Below, one piece after another: positions 26,505 to 33,474 of a stretch of 33,474 nt of DNA. This stretch comes from Alphaproteobacteria bacterium (GTDB lineage Bacteria > Pseudomonadota > Alphaproteobacteria > Paracaedibacterales > CAIOTO01). The stretch covers positions 13,518 to 46,991 of the forward strand of contig JANRCF010000037.1 of assembly GCA_030727085.1 (NCBI GenBank), given 5' to 3'. Under the pieces are notes generated by a model, which searched no databases, was not told the DNA's origin, and saw only the letters and a program-made list of their open reading frames with translations. The translations under genes and the position numbers were made by a program. Numbering within the stretch: the stretch's first letter is position 1; the number at the start of each line of letters is the position of its first letter.

Positions 26505-26542
26505 CGTCTTACCAGCGGCACTCTACCGCAATAATTAAGACG
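26505..26542 (+). promoter_or_regulatory. Two-tier hairpin upstream of fabI
   Basis: CGTCTTA (26505-26511) pairs with TAAGACG (26536-26542), and inside it GCGG (26515-26518) pairs with CCGC (26526-26529) over a 7-nt loop. It ends 37 bp before the fabI ATG. No T-run follows, so a leader structure or protein-binding site is more likely than a terminator. A role in fabI control is untested. Confidence 0.35.
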
Positions 26543-26579
26543 CAAGTGGATCTTTAGAAATTAGAAACAGGGAATTACT

Positions 26580-27383
26580 ATGCAGAAATTAATGGCTGGC
26601 AAACGCGGCATTATTATGGGTCTTGCAAATGACCACTCATTAGCCTACGGCATTACAAAAGCGCTTGCAGAGCATGGTGCAGAGATTGCATTTACCTACC
26701 AATCAGATACAATTGCGAAACGCGTTGCGCCCCTTGCAGCCTCTTTTGGGTCAGACTTTCTAATTGAGTGCGATGTATCAAAAGAAGGTCACATTAAAGC
26801 TGCTTTTGAAAAAGTGAAAGAAAAGTGGGGCACAATTGATTTTGTGGTTCATTCATTAGCATACTCTGATAAAGACGAACTAAAAGGACAATACCTAAGC
26901 ACATCAAAAGCTAACTTTTTAAATTCACTTGATATTTCATGCTATTCATTTACTGAAATTTGTCGTGAAGGATCGGCTATCATGAATGAAGGCGGAGCAT
27001 TTTTAACCCTTTCTTATTATGGTGCAGAAAAAGTTATGCCGCACTATAATGTTATGGGCGTTGCTAAGTCTGCCCTCGAAGCCAGCGTGCGTTACCTGGC
27101 TGTTGATTTAGGCGGTCGTAATATTCGCGTTAATGCTATTTCTGCAGGTCCTGTTAAAACCTTGGCCGCATCTGGCATTGGCGACTTTCATCATATCTTA
27201 AAATGGAACCTCTATAACTCACCACTTAAGCGCAATACATCACAAGATGATCTAGGTGGCGCTGGGCTTTATCTATTAAGCCCTTTGTCTTCGGGCGTTA
27301 CAGGTGAAATTCATCACGTTGATTCAGGCTACCATGTTGTTGGTATGAAAGCCGTCGACGCACCTGATATTAGCACAGTCTAA
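26580..27383 (+). CDS. fabI: Enoyl-[acyl-carrier-protein] reductase (NADH), FabI type
   Basis: FabI reduces the trans-2-enoyl group on ACP with NADH in the last step of each fatty acid elongation round. The 267-aa protein has KRGIIMGLANDHSLAYGITKAL for cofactor binding (the Gly-rich loop is of the atypical SDR kind), DFVVHSLAYSDKDELKG, and the Y-x6-K active site: HYNVMGVAKSALEASVRYLA. VNAISAGPVKTLAASGI and GEIHHVDSGYHVVG follow. Together these separate FabI from ordinary short-chain dehydrogenases. The start follows an AGGGA ribosome site. Homologues of this type are the targets of triclosan-like inhibitors. Confidence 0.95.
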   Translation: MQKLMAGKRGIIMGLANDHSLAYGITKALAEHGAEIAFTYQSDTIAKRVAPLAASFGSDFLIECDVSKEGHIKAAFEKVKEKWGTIDFVVHSLAYSDKDELKGQYLSTSKANFLNSLDISCYSFTEICREGSAIMNEGGAFLTLSYYGAEKVMPHYNVMGVAKSALEASVRYLAVDLGGRNIRVNAISAGPVKTLAASGIGDFHHILKWNLYNSPLKRNTSQDDLGGAGLYLLSPLSSGVTGEIHHVDSGYHVVGMKAVDAPDISTV

Positions 27384-27478
27384 AAATTATATTTAAAATT
27401 AAGAGCGGATATCCTTTAGTTACATCACTTCCCCTGATAGACTTTGCGTATGCAACACATAAAAATAGAGGGCGAAGC

Positions 27479-29422
27479 GTGCGATCTTATATGCAAAGAA
27501 GTTTACTTGGCATCTGCACGCTTGCTTTTCTTACAAGTTGTGACTGGGTTACATCTACCGAAGAAGACCCGACAAAGGATTTATTTCGTACAGAAGGCGT
27601 GCCTTACGACGTCACCTTCACGCCAGAGCTAACAGGCTCCCTTGAAACAGCCATCAAAAGATCATCAAAACTTTTACGTCTTGCTATCAATCAGCCATCA
27701 TCAAAGAATGCATTAATAAAGCGTGCAAAAAAGGATCAAGAAGTCTTTTATCACATTTTGCATGAGAATGGTTATTTTGAAGGAACTGTAGATTTTAATG
27801 CGCATGACGCTGCAGAAGCACCAAATGGCAACCAAAACAAAGACGAGTCAAGCGAAAATGCAGTGCTTGGTTCAAAAAAGCCACTTGCAACAATTGAATT
27901 TAAGATCATCCCGGGATCATGTTTTAATATCGGTAGCATATCAATTCATACTGACGAAACCTCAGATTTCAAACAAAAACAAACACTACGCTTAACGGAA
28001 GATATTGTTGGCCTTAAAGTTGGCGAACCTGTTGAACTTAAAAAGCTAGAATCTGCGAAAAAGAAAATTAAAAATTATTTTCTTGAAAAAGGTTATCCAT
28101 TTGTAAACGTTGGTTTTCCTCAAGGCACCCTTAATAAAGAAGCGAAGACTCTGCATGTAATATTTCCTGTTTCACTGAAACAATTTGCCATCATTGAAAG
28201 CACAAAAATAGAAGGTCTTTCACACGTCAATCAATCCTTTATTGAAAATCGTATTACCTGGAAAAAAGGCGATCCCTACAACGAAAAAGAAATTAAGCGC
28301 ACACAAAAAAAATTGATTATGTCAAATACCATTTCAAATTTTCATGTAACAGCAGAACCCACACAAAATTCAGATAATCAATCCTCTAATACGCAACAAA
28401 TTATAATGCATGTTAAAGCTGTCGAAGCGCGCCCTCGTGTTATCGGTGCTGGTGCTCGCTACTCAACATCCGAAGGTGCTGGAGGCCGCGTCTTCTGGCA
28501 TCATAACAATGTATTTGGAGATGGTGAACATTTAGGTGCGTCATTCAGGTCATCTAAACGCGAACAACGTGGAAAAGTATCCTATGAAATTCCTGATATT
28601 GGAGGAGCCGAAAACACCTTGTCATTCCAAGGTATTCTACTGCGGGAAAAAACACGTGCTTATAGCGGAAGAACACTTACCGAAGGCATGTCATATGAAA
28701 TCCCGATACAAGACACATTGAGCACATCCATTGGTGTACTCAATGACGCGAGTCGCTTCTATGCACAAAATACCTTTTTTAATAGCCATTTAACTGGTGT
28801 TCCATTAATTGTAAAAATTGACACAAGCGATAGTTATTTGGATCCATCTAAAGGTATACGATTATCACTTGAAGGCACACCATATTGGGGTAAACTGGGC
28901 GAGCAAAATGGGCAACTTTCACGCACAACAGGCACTATTCAAGTATATTTGCCCATCAAGCAAAACGAGCTCGGTGAAGGTCAGTTTGTGTTAGCGGGTT
29001 TTGCAAAAGCAGGAACATTATTTATAAACGATTTCACAAAAACACCCCCTAACAAACGTTTTTATGCAGGAGGCGCTTCTTCTATTCGTGCCTACAGCTA
29101 TCAAATGGTTGGCCCACTTACAGGCACAACACCAGTTGGCGGACGCTCAATGGCCGAATATGGAGCAGAAGTACGCGCACGCGTCAGCGAATCAATAGGT
29201 CTTGCAACCTTTTTTGAAGCAGCAGCGGTTACAACAAAGCGCACACCCGAATTTGGCAAAAAAGACACGCTTTATGGAGCCGGCGTGGGAATACGCTATT
29301 TTAGTGGATTTGGCCCTATACGATTTGACCTTGCTTTCCCATTCACACGCCGTAAAGATGCAAACGGAAAGCGCATTGATTCGCCATACCAATTTTACAT
29401 TAGTGTCGGACAGGCGTTTTAG
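27479..29422 (+). CDS. tamA: TamA-like Omp85 outer-membrane protein with N-terminal lipobox
   Basis: This 647-aa protein combines POTRA-type repeats with a C-terminal beta-barrel of the Omp85 surface-antigen family, as in TamA, which helps insert outer-membrane proteins. Residues 9-21 read LLGICTLAFLTSC, a lipobox with Cys21 (Asp at +2), so the mature protein may be lipidated. POTRA-like segments (NIGSISIHTD, FVNVGFPQG, KIEGLSHVNQS) span about 150-330. The barrel begins near VIGAGARYSTSEG, and loop 6 has RFYAGGASSIRAY (527-539) where (V/I)RG(F/Y) is usual. The end, GFGPIRFDLAFPF and YISVGQAF, is a typical outer-membrane sorting end. GTG 27479, with AGAGGG 8 bases before it, is the likely start; ATG 27491 is possible. 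tamB does not follow. fabI and this gene have separate start signals. Confidence 0.8.
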   Translation: MRSYMQRSLLGICTLAFLTSCDWVTSTEEDPTKDLFRTEGVPYDVTFTPELTGSLETAIKRSSKLLRLAINQPSSKNALIKRAKKDQEVFYHILHENGYFEGTVDFNAHDAAEAPNGNQNKDESSENAVLGSKKPLATIEFKIIPGSCFNIGSISIHTDETSDFKQKQTLRLTEDIVGLKVGEPVELKKLESAKKKIKNYFLEKGYPFVNVGFPQGTLNKEAKTLHVIFPVSLKQFAIIESTKIEGLSHVNQSFIENRITWKKGDPYNEKEIKRTQKKLIMSNTISNFHVTAEPTQNSDNQSSNTQQIIMHVKAVEARPRVIGAGARYSTSEGAGGRVFWHHNNVFGDGEHLGASFRSSKREQRGKVSYEIPDIGGAENTLSFQGILLREKTRAYSGRTLTEGMSYEIPIQDTLSTSIGVLNDASRFYAQNTFFNSHLTGVPLIVKIDTSDSYLDPSKGIRLSLEGTPYWGKLGEQNGQLSRTTGTIQVYLPIKQNELGEGQFVLAGFAKAGTLFINDFTKTPPNKRFYAGGASSIRAYSYQMVGPLTGTTPVGGRSMAEYGAEVRARVSESIGLATFFEAAAVTTKRTPEFGKKDTLYGAGVGIRYFSGFGPIRFDLAFPFTRRKDANGKRIDSPYQFYISVGQAF

Positions 29423-29446
29423 TTATTTTTCTTTACAAAGAAACAC

Positions 29447-29475
29447 TTGAAAAATACAAATACAATACCTATATA
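29447..29475 (+). promoter_or_regulatory. Predicted sigma70-type promoter for the protease gene
   Basis: TTGAAA (29447-29452), a 17-bp spacer and TATATA (29470-29475) lie 38 bp before the ATG at 29513. The site follows a small hairpin (TTTCTTT-AC-AAAGAAA, 29428-29443) just after the tamA-like stop. Motif-based call. Confidence 0.45.
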
Positions 29476-29512
29476 AACTACAATCTAACGTAAACTTTGA
29501 AATATTTTTCAT

Positions 29513-30619
29513 ATGAAAAAAATGCATCTAATAACCAATCTATTAATATGTATATCTGCATCTACCAGTTTTTCCTGTGTTAGATCAGACTTAGCAGATA
29601 GAACTCCGGAAGTGGCCTTAGAAAAATCACTAAGTCTTGCACTAAAGCTTGATCCAGGCAAAGTCTCAGTACTCATTTCATGTCTTGATGAGAACCACCG
29701 CATAATATATGAAGGATCAGGAGTCGCCATTGATCGTCATACTATTCTAACAGCAGCGCATGTCGTATATGGCTATTCTAGGATAGTAATCTGTAATAAC
29801 GTGGCAACCAACGGGTGCCGCAATGTTATTTCAGATATTAAAGAAAAAATTATCCATCCTAACTTTAGCCCCGCTGAAAGTAGAACTACTGGAACTAAAA
29901 AACCAAGGGTACTCAGACAGGATGAGCAAGGTAGCTACGAGATTTTTGCTGCTGACTATCGTGGGCCTACGGATTATGATGAGATAGGAACGCCGGTTAA
30001 TATATCTACGATTAGCGAGATGACACTAGAGAAGTTAGCATCAACTGACTGTCTTCGTATGGAAGCTACAAAAAATGACTTAGCCATCTTGAAATTGACC
30101 ACTCCTCTAGCAGAAGATCTCCCCTACCCAGCACTTTCCACCGTGTCAGAATTAAATGATCAAGATGGCGTTGCAATAGGTTGGGGAATTCCCAGATATA
30201 ACAGGCAGCTAGAAGGCGCCGTTGAAAGCAAATATCGTTTTCCAGAAAAGCACTTAATAAGCTGCAAAGTCAACACAAACACAACATTGCATACTGACGA
30301 AAAAATATTATATGCTAGCTATAGAGGTCTGCTAATTAATGGAGGCAAATCCTTTATTCCAGACAGCAACAATATGATGAAAACAACAGGACTTCCTGTT
30401 CATGGTGATAGTGGAGGTGGATTTTTCATAAAATCATCTTATAATCCAACATCACCTTCTATATTAGCGGGCATACAAAGCCAAATACTTTCTTTATACT
30501 CTACTGAAATAGAAAATCCGCAATTAAGAACTGAACTGGCACATAATGTGCAGCCTATTTATCCACTGTGGACAGATATAACACACCACACTGCCTGGAT
30601 TACAAGGTATAGAGGATAG
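29513..30619 (+). CDS. Secreted trypsin-like (S1) serine protease
   Basis: The 368-aa protein starts with a Lys-rich n-region and a hydrophobic stretch (6-20), with a Cys at 22 (STSFSC, a poor lipobox), so export is likely. The chymotrypsin-fold catalytic triad is visible: LTAAHVV (H83), KNDLAILKL (D189) and GDSGGGFF (S300). The spacing is longer than in trypsin (about 245 aa), with inserts between 115 and 180 and between 235 and 290. Cys pairs occur, but not in the standard trypsin pattern. Substrate is unknown; envelope quality control, nutrition or host interaction are all possible. No Shine-Dalgarno sequence is visible before ATG 29513. It is not a DegP (no PDZ domain). Codon use appears AT-richer than in the metabolic genes. 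Confidence 0.8.
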   Translation: MKKMHLITNLLICISASTSFSCVRSDLADRTPEVALEKSLSLALKLDPGKVSVLISCLDENHRIIYEGSGVAIDRHTILTAAHVVYGYSRIVICNNVATNGCRNVISDIKEKIIHPNFSPAESRTTGTKKPRVLRQDEQGSYEIFAADYRGPTDYDEIGTPVNISTISEMTLEKLASTDCLRMEATKNDLAILKLTTPLAEDLPYPALSTVSELNDQDGVAIGWGIPRYNRQLEGAVESKYRFPEKHLISCKVNTNTTLHTDEKILYASYRGLLINGGKSFIPDSNNMMKTTGLPVHGDSGGGFFIKSSYNPTSPSILAGIQSQILSLYSTEIENPQLRTELAHNVQPIYPLWTDITHHTAWITRYRG

Positions 30620-30696
30620 GTGTTTTAGTTGAGTATTGCGAATAAAGTTGCTACGATTTAAAAGACGATAACGTTAACGCGACTCTCAAGGTTTTC

Positions 30697-31482
30697 ATGA
30701 CTGATCCTATTAAAACTACCTCTGAAACTAAGCCATTCATTGAAGTGAAGAATCTCGCCAAGGCATTCGGCCACAACAAAGTACTGAATGGAATATCGTT
30801 TTCCGTAAACAAAGGCGAATCATTTGTTATTATCGGTGGCTCGGGCACAGGAAAATCAGTTCTCATAAAATGCATTTTAGGGTTACTCACCCAAGACACT
30901 GGTGAAATATATATCAATGGTGCAGATCTTGCAAAATTATCGGAGAGCGAACGTCAGAAAACCTTGATGCGTTTTGGTATGCTCTTTCAAGGCGGCGCCT
31001 TGTTCGATAGCATGACTGTTGCTGAAAATATTGCCTTTGGTTTAGTCCAAGGGTTGGGTATGGACAAAATTCAAGCACGCAAGATTGCGCTGGCTAAATT
31101 AAGCGCTGTCGATTTAGCATCAAAAGTTGCTGATGTATATCCAGCAGAATTATCAGGTGGCATGCAAAAGCGTGTCGCTCTTGCGCGCGCGATTGCAACC
31201 AACCCAGATGTAATTTTCTTTGATGAACCAACGACAGGTCTTGACCCTATTATTAGTGGTACTATTAATGATTTAATCGTTCGTTGCGTGCGCGACATAG
31301 GGGCAAGTGCCATCACCATTACACATGACATTACAAGCTTACGCAGAATTGGCGATCGTGTTGGGTTGCTTTATAAAGGGCAATTCATATGGCAAGGAAC
31401 AGCTCGGCAAATGGATGAAACAAATAATCCATACGTTGTGCAGTTTATCAATGGCAAGCCAAACGGTCCATTTACGGCGTGA
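30697..31482 (+). CDS. mlaF: MlaF-like ABC transporter ATPase (phospholipid trafficking)
   Basis: MlaF powers the MlaFEDB complex that moves phospholipids between the membranes, keeping the outer leaflet free of them. The 261-aa protein has Walker A GGSGTGKSV (48-56), the Q-loop region FGMLFQGGALFDSMTV typical of MlaF, and signature LSGGMQKRVALARAIA. Walker B VIFFDEPTTGLDP and H-loop ITHD follow. The ATG at 30697 has AAGG 8 bases upstream. mlaE (permease) and mlaD do not lie beside it, and the upstream gene is the protease. Mce-type transporters of alphaproteobacteria use the same ATPase type, so the exact substrate is uncertain. Confidence 0.88.
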   Translation: MTDPIKTTSETKPFIEVKNLAKAFGHNKVLNGISFSVNKGESFVIIGGSGTGKSVLIKCILGLLTQDTGEIYINGADLAKLSESERQKTLMRFGMLFQGGALFDSMTVAENIAFGLVQGLGMDKIQARKIALAKLSAVDLASKVADVYPAELSGGMQKRVALARAIATNPDVIFFDEPTTGLDPIISGTINDLIVRCVRDIGASAITITHDITSLRRIGDRVGLLYKGQFIWQGTARQMDETNNPYVVQFINGKPNGPFTA

Positions 31483-31498
31483 GATATACTAAAATGTT

Positions 31499-31526
31499 TT
31501 TCTCGAGCAAAGGCGGGAATGGCATG
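31499..31526. repeat. Partial copy of the MITE-like repeat end
   Basis: TTTCTCGAGCAAAGGCGGGA followed by ATGGCATG resembles the left end at 16296 (CATTCTCGAGTAGGCGGGAA). No second end is nearby, so it is probably a remnant. It sits between convergent mlaF and phhA. Confidence 0.45.
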
Positions 31527-31540
31527 TAATTTTTCGTTTT

Positions 31541-32329
31541 CTACCGATAAGCCTGGTCTCCCACAAAAACATCCGTTGGCGTTAAAGTCTCCGGCAGGCA
31601 CAGACACGTAAGATCTGACTCAAATACCTTTCTCGTTTTTTGAAGCAAATCATCAAAGCTTTCAATCACAAAATAAACATCCTGATACCGATCAATAATA
31701 TACTCAGTCTTCATAATGCGCTCTGCATCAAGCCATATTCGATTTGGCACATCCGATTCCAAGCAATAAACAGATTCACCTTTTGACGACACAATGCCGG
31801 CACCATAAATTTGCAACCCATCTGGCGTTTGAATCAAGCCAAACTCAACCGTGTACCAATACAAACGCGCAAGATATTCTAAATGCTGCGCCGCAATCGC
31901 TTTAAGCCCTGCCCTGCCGTACGCCTGCATATAATCGGCAAAGATGGGATGCGCCAATAATGGAATATGACCAAAGATATCATGAAAAATATCAGGTTCT
32001 TGAATATAATCAATTTGTGCCGGTGTTCGCAAAAACGTTGTTGATGGAAACTTACGATTCGCCAACAATTCAAAAAATAATTCATCAGGCACCAGGCCAG
32101 GCACAGCCACAACTTCCCAACCTGTGCGTTCCATTAGTTTTAGATTCAGTTCGTTAAATTTAGGGATACCCGTTGGGCTAATACCTAAGAAATCAATCCC
32201 ATCAATAAAAACCTGAACGGCTCGCCCTTGTAAAATTGTGCACTGCTGCGCCGTCAACAAACGCCATAATGCATGCTCTTCAGCAGTATAAGCATCCCAT
32301 TGCTGATCTAAAAAAGCGTTAAATGTCAT
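31541..32329 (-). CDS. phhA: Phenylalanine 4-monooxygenase
   Basis: PhhA hydroxylates phenylalanine to tyrosine with tetrahydropterin and non-haem iron. At 262 aa it is the size of bacterial catalytic-domain enzymes. Iron ligands are H116 and H121 in EPDIFHDIFGHIPLL, and E162 in LYWYTVEFGL. FNELNLKLMERTGWEVVAVPGLVP and KFPSTTFLR are other family blocks, and the YGAGIVSSKGES motif follows. A small GAGA-type ribosome site precedes the ATG. The usual pterin partner phhB is not nearby. The gene converges with mlaF. Confidence 0.95.
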   Translation of the reverse strand: MTFNAFLDQQWDAYTAEEHALWRLLTAQQCTILQGRAVQVFIDGIDFLGISPTGIPKFNELNLKLMERTGWEVVAVPGLVPDELFFELLANRKFPSTTFLRTPAQIDYIQEPDIFHDIFGHIPLLAHPIFADYMQAYGRAGLKAIAAQHLEYLARLYWYTVEFGLIQTPDGLQIYGAGIVSSKGESVYCLESDVPNRIWLDAERIMKTEYIIDRYQDVYFVIESFDDLLQKTRKVFESDLTCLCLPETLTPTDVFVGDQAYR

Positions 32330-32466
32330 TTTTTTATCATCTCACCAACATCCCTATTGCTATTTTAGACAAAAATAGTTTATTTTAAGTTTATCCGATC
32401 CAGATTTAACAAAATAATTTTGGTTGTGTCACACATAGACACCCTCAATTAAAATCTGAAAAAGCT

Positions 32467-32553
32467 GCCTGCATGGTGAAATCGGTAAACACAACAGACT
32501 TAAAATCTGTCGAGCGAAAGTTCTTGCCAGTTCAAGTCTGGCTGCAGGCACCA
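32467..32553 (+). tRNA. tRNA-Leu (anticodon UAA)
   Basis: The acceptor stem GCCTGCA (32467-32473) pairs perfectly with TGCAGGC (32543-32549), followed by encoded ACCA. The anticodon arm ACAGA-CTTAAAA-TCTGT gives anticodon TAA, reading UUA. The T arm GCCAG-TTCAAGT-CTGGC is normal. The long variable arm after the anticodon stem fits a leucine tRNA. Confidence 0.95.
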
Positions 32554-32603
32554 CCTTTGTTTCCCCTCCTTTAGACCAAATCATTTATAATTAATAAAAT
32601 AAA

Positions 32604-32633
32604 TTGAATAATCATATCCTTTTATGCTATATG
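32604..32633 (+). promoter_or_regulatory. Predicted promoter for the terminal repeat-protein gene
   Basis: TTGAAT (32604-32609) is followed after 18 bp by TATATG (32628-32633), preceded by TGC as in an extended -10 element (TGCTATAT). The start codon is 43 bp further on. Motif-based call. Confidence 0.4.
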
Positions 32634-32675
32634 TTCACCTGTAAGGAAATATAGACAATCTAAAAGGATATTAAA

Positions 32676-33474
32676 ATGAAATTAAACTTTTATTCAAAAA
32701 TAATTATACTCTTGATTACAATGATACCGCATTGTTTTGCTTCAACTGCAGTGGAGCTTGCAAAATCAAACACTCACCCAACAGAGAGTACAAGTGTAAC
32801 AGCAGGACGCTTATTTATAGAGAGCGAAGATGACGCACGTTGTGCGCAATACGAAAAGACCCCTGGCGAATTTGAGCAATATAAACAACATACAACCAAA
32901 ATCGATGCTCTTCTTTCAGACGAAAATAAAGTTAAAAAAGATGAAACTGCATCAGATGCGATGATCGCTGCAATCGTTAAAGCGGCGATTGATAAAGAAA
33001 TCACACATTATAATGATGGGTCTATAACTGGTCTTAGCCCTGTAAAAAAGACACTCCAGTCCTTAACGCCAGGTCATGCTTTAATAAATCACTTCACGGT
33101 GCTTTCCCTTATCGAGGATGCAGCAGCATCTTTTGTTACAGGTGCAAAACACATATTTAATTCGGCATATTCTGAAGACATAGCAAATAATGCTAATTCT
33201 ATTTATAGTCAAATAGAAGCTATAAACTCAAGCATAACAAGGAAAGTCTTTACGGATTGCCTAACCATTTCATATGGCAAGCATGAAACTGGTATCAAGA
33301 CGGTTATAGCTAAAATTCAAATTGAAGAAGAAGCGATTAAAAGTGCAGAAGCTGAAGTAATCAAAGCTGCTCTTGAAGCGAAGGAAGCTGAAAAACTTCA
33401 AGAAATTGAAGACGCTCGTATAGCTGCTGAAAAACTTCAAGAAATTGAAGACGCTCGTATAGCTGCTGAAAAAC
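32676..33474 (+). CDS. Exported repeat protein with coiled-coil repeats (3' end outside window)
   Basis: ATG 32676, after AAAAGGATA, opens a frame that stays open to the window edge (266 codons seen). Residues 1-22 form a signal peptide (KLNFYSKIIILLITMIPHCF, with likely cleavage at FA-STA), so export is expected. The middle is mostly helical and Ala/Glu/Lys-rich, with a few Cys (C56 and one near 195). From residue 238 the protein enters identical 13-residue repeats, AEKLQEIEDARIA, two complete copies and the start of a third, with heptad-like hydrophobic spacing that suggests a coiled coil. I do not recognise the family. It lies downstream of tRNA-Leu with its own promoter. Identical DNA repeats mean repeat number may vary between strains. 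Confidence 0.8.
   Translation, partial: MKLNFYSKIIILLITMIPHCFASTAVELAKSNTHPTESTSVTAGRLFIESEDDARCAQYEKTPGEFEQYKQHTTKIDALLSDENKVKKDETASDAMIAAIVKAAIDKEITHYNDGSITGLSPVKKTLQSLTPGHALINHFTVLSLIEDAAASFVTGAKHIFNSAYSEDIANNANSIYSQIEAINSSITRKVFTDCLTISYGKHETGIKTVIAKIQIEEEAIKSAEAEVIKAALEAKEAEKLQEIEDARIAAEKLQEIEDARIAAEK
33387..33474 (+). repeat. Exact 39-bp coding tandem repeat, truncated by window end
   Basis: The unit beginning GCTGAAAAACTTCAAGAAAT is present at 33387-33425 and 33426-33464 with no base differences, and a third copy starts at 33465. The unit is 13 codons, so copy-number change would keep the frame. The total copy number is unknown. Confidence 0.95.

Noticed and set aside
1..33474. CRISPR array, rRNA operon, prophage or integrase
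   Set aside because: No spaced short repeats, rRNA motifs, phage genes or integrase were seen; the only tRNA has ordinary flanks without an attachment-site duplication that I can detect.

Overview
The window looks like a piece of an AT-rich alphaproteobacterial chromosome. The evidence is a Usg-family gene, a heparinase II/III-like gene next to rpe, a UvrA with the alphaproteobacterial-type CPISGF first zinc knuckle, and nuoG-nuoH-nuoI with alphaproteobacterial-looking proteins. TGA, TAA and TAG all act as stops. Several traits suggest a protist-associated or intracellular lineage (Holosporales-like), though this is inference: secreted repeat and Cys-rich proteins, a decayed insertion sequence, a frameshifted type VI secretion gene (tssA), and metabolic and complex genes separated from their usual partners.

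Layout. 1-702 is the 3' end of a DUF4139 protein. 790-2701 is a two-gene unit, arnC plus a stand-alone ArnA-type formyltransferase, implying 4-amino-4-deoxy-L-arabinose (Ara4N) chemistry for lipid A. 2701-4051 is an accessory patch: a decayed IS6-family transposase with its terminal repeat, a perfect 16-bp palindrome, and a secreted protein built of three Cys modules. 4052-5407 is xseA. 5708-8649 (minus strand) is tkt-gap, with overlapping stop and start. 8828-9683 holds usg and a convergent DUF2628-like membrane protein. 9794-15246 (minus strand) carries uvrA, a heparinase-like gene and rpe. 15416-18195 holds a PhzF-like enzyme, a MITE-like repeat, cmk, plsY and mutT. 18203-20594 (minus strand) is aatA and frameshifted tssA.

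20787-21311 is a GNAT acetyltransferase, and 21414-24982 is nuoGHI of respiratory complex I. 25287-30619 holds an orphan MotA/TolQ/ExbB-type protein, fabI, a TamA-like Omp85 protein with a lipobox, and a secreted trypsin-like protease. 30697-32329 holds mlaF and phhA. The end has tRNA-Leu(UAA) and a secreted protein that runs into identical 39-bp coiled-coil repeats cut off by the window edge.

Cell-envelope functions dominate the recognisable non-housekeeping genes: lipid A modification (arn), phospholipid trafficking (mlaF), outer-membrane assembly (TamA), phospholipid synthesis (plsY, fabI) and a proton-channel protein. Many of them lack their usual neighbours here: the other arn genes, tamB, mlaE/D, an ExbD/MotB/OmpA-type partner, other tss genes and pgk. 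The strongest candidates for new biology are the three-module Cys protein, the terminal repeat protein, and the lipobox-bearing TamA homologue.
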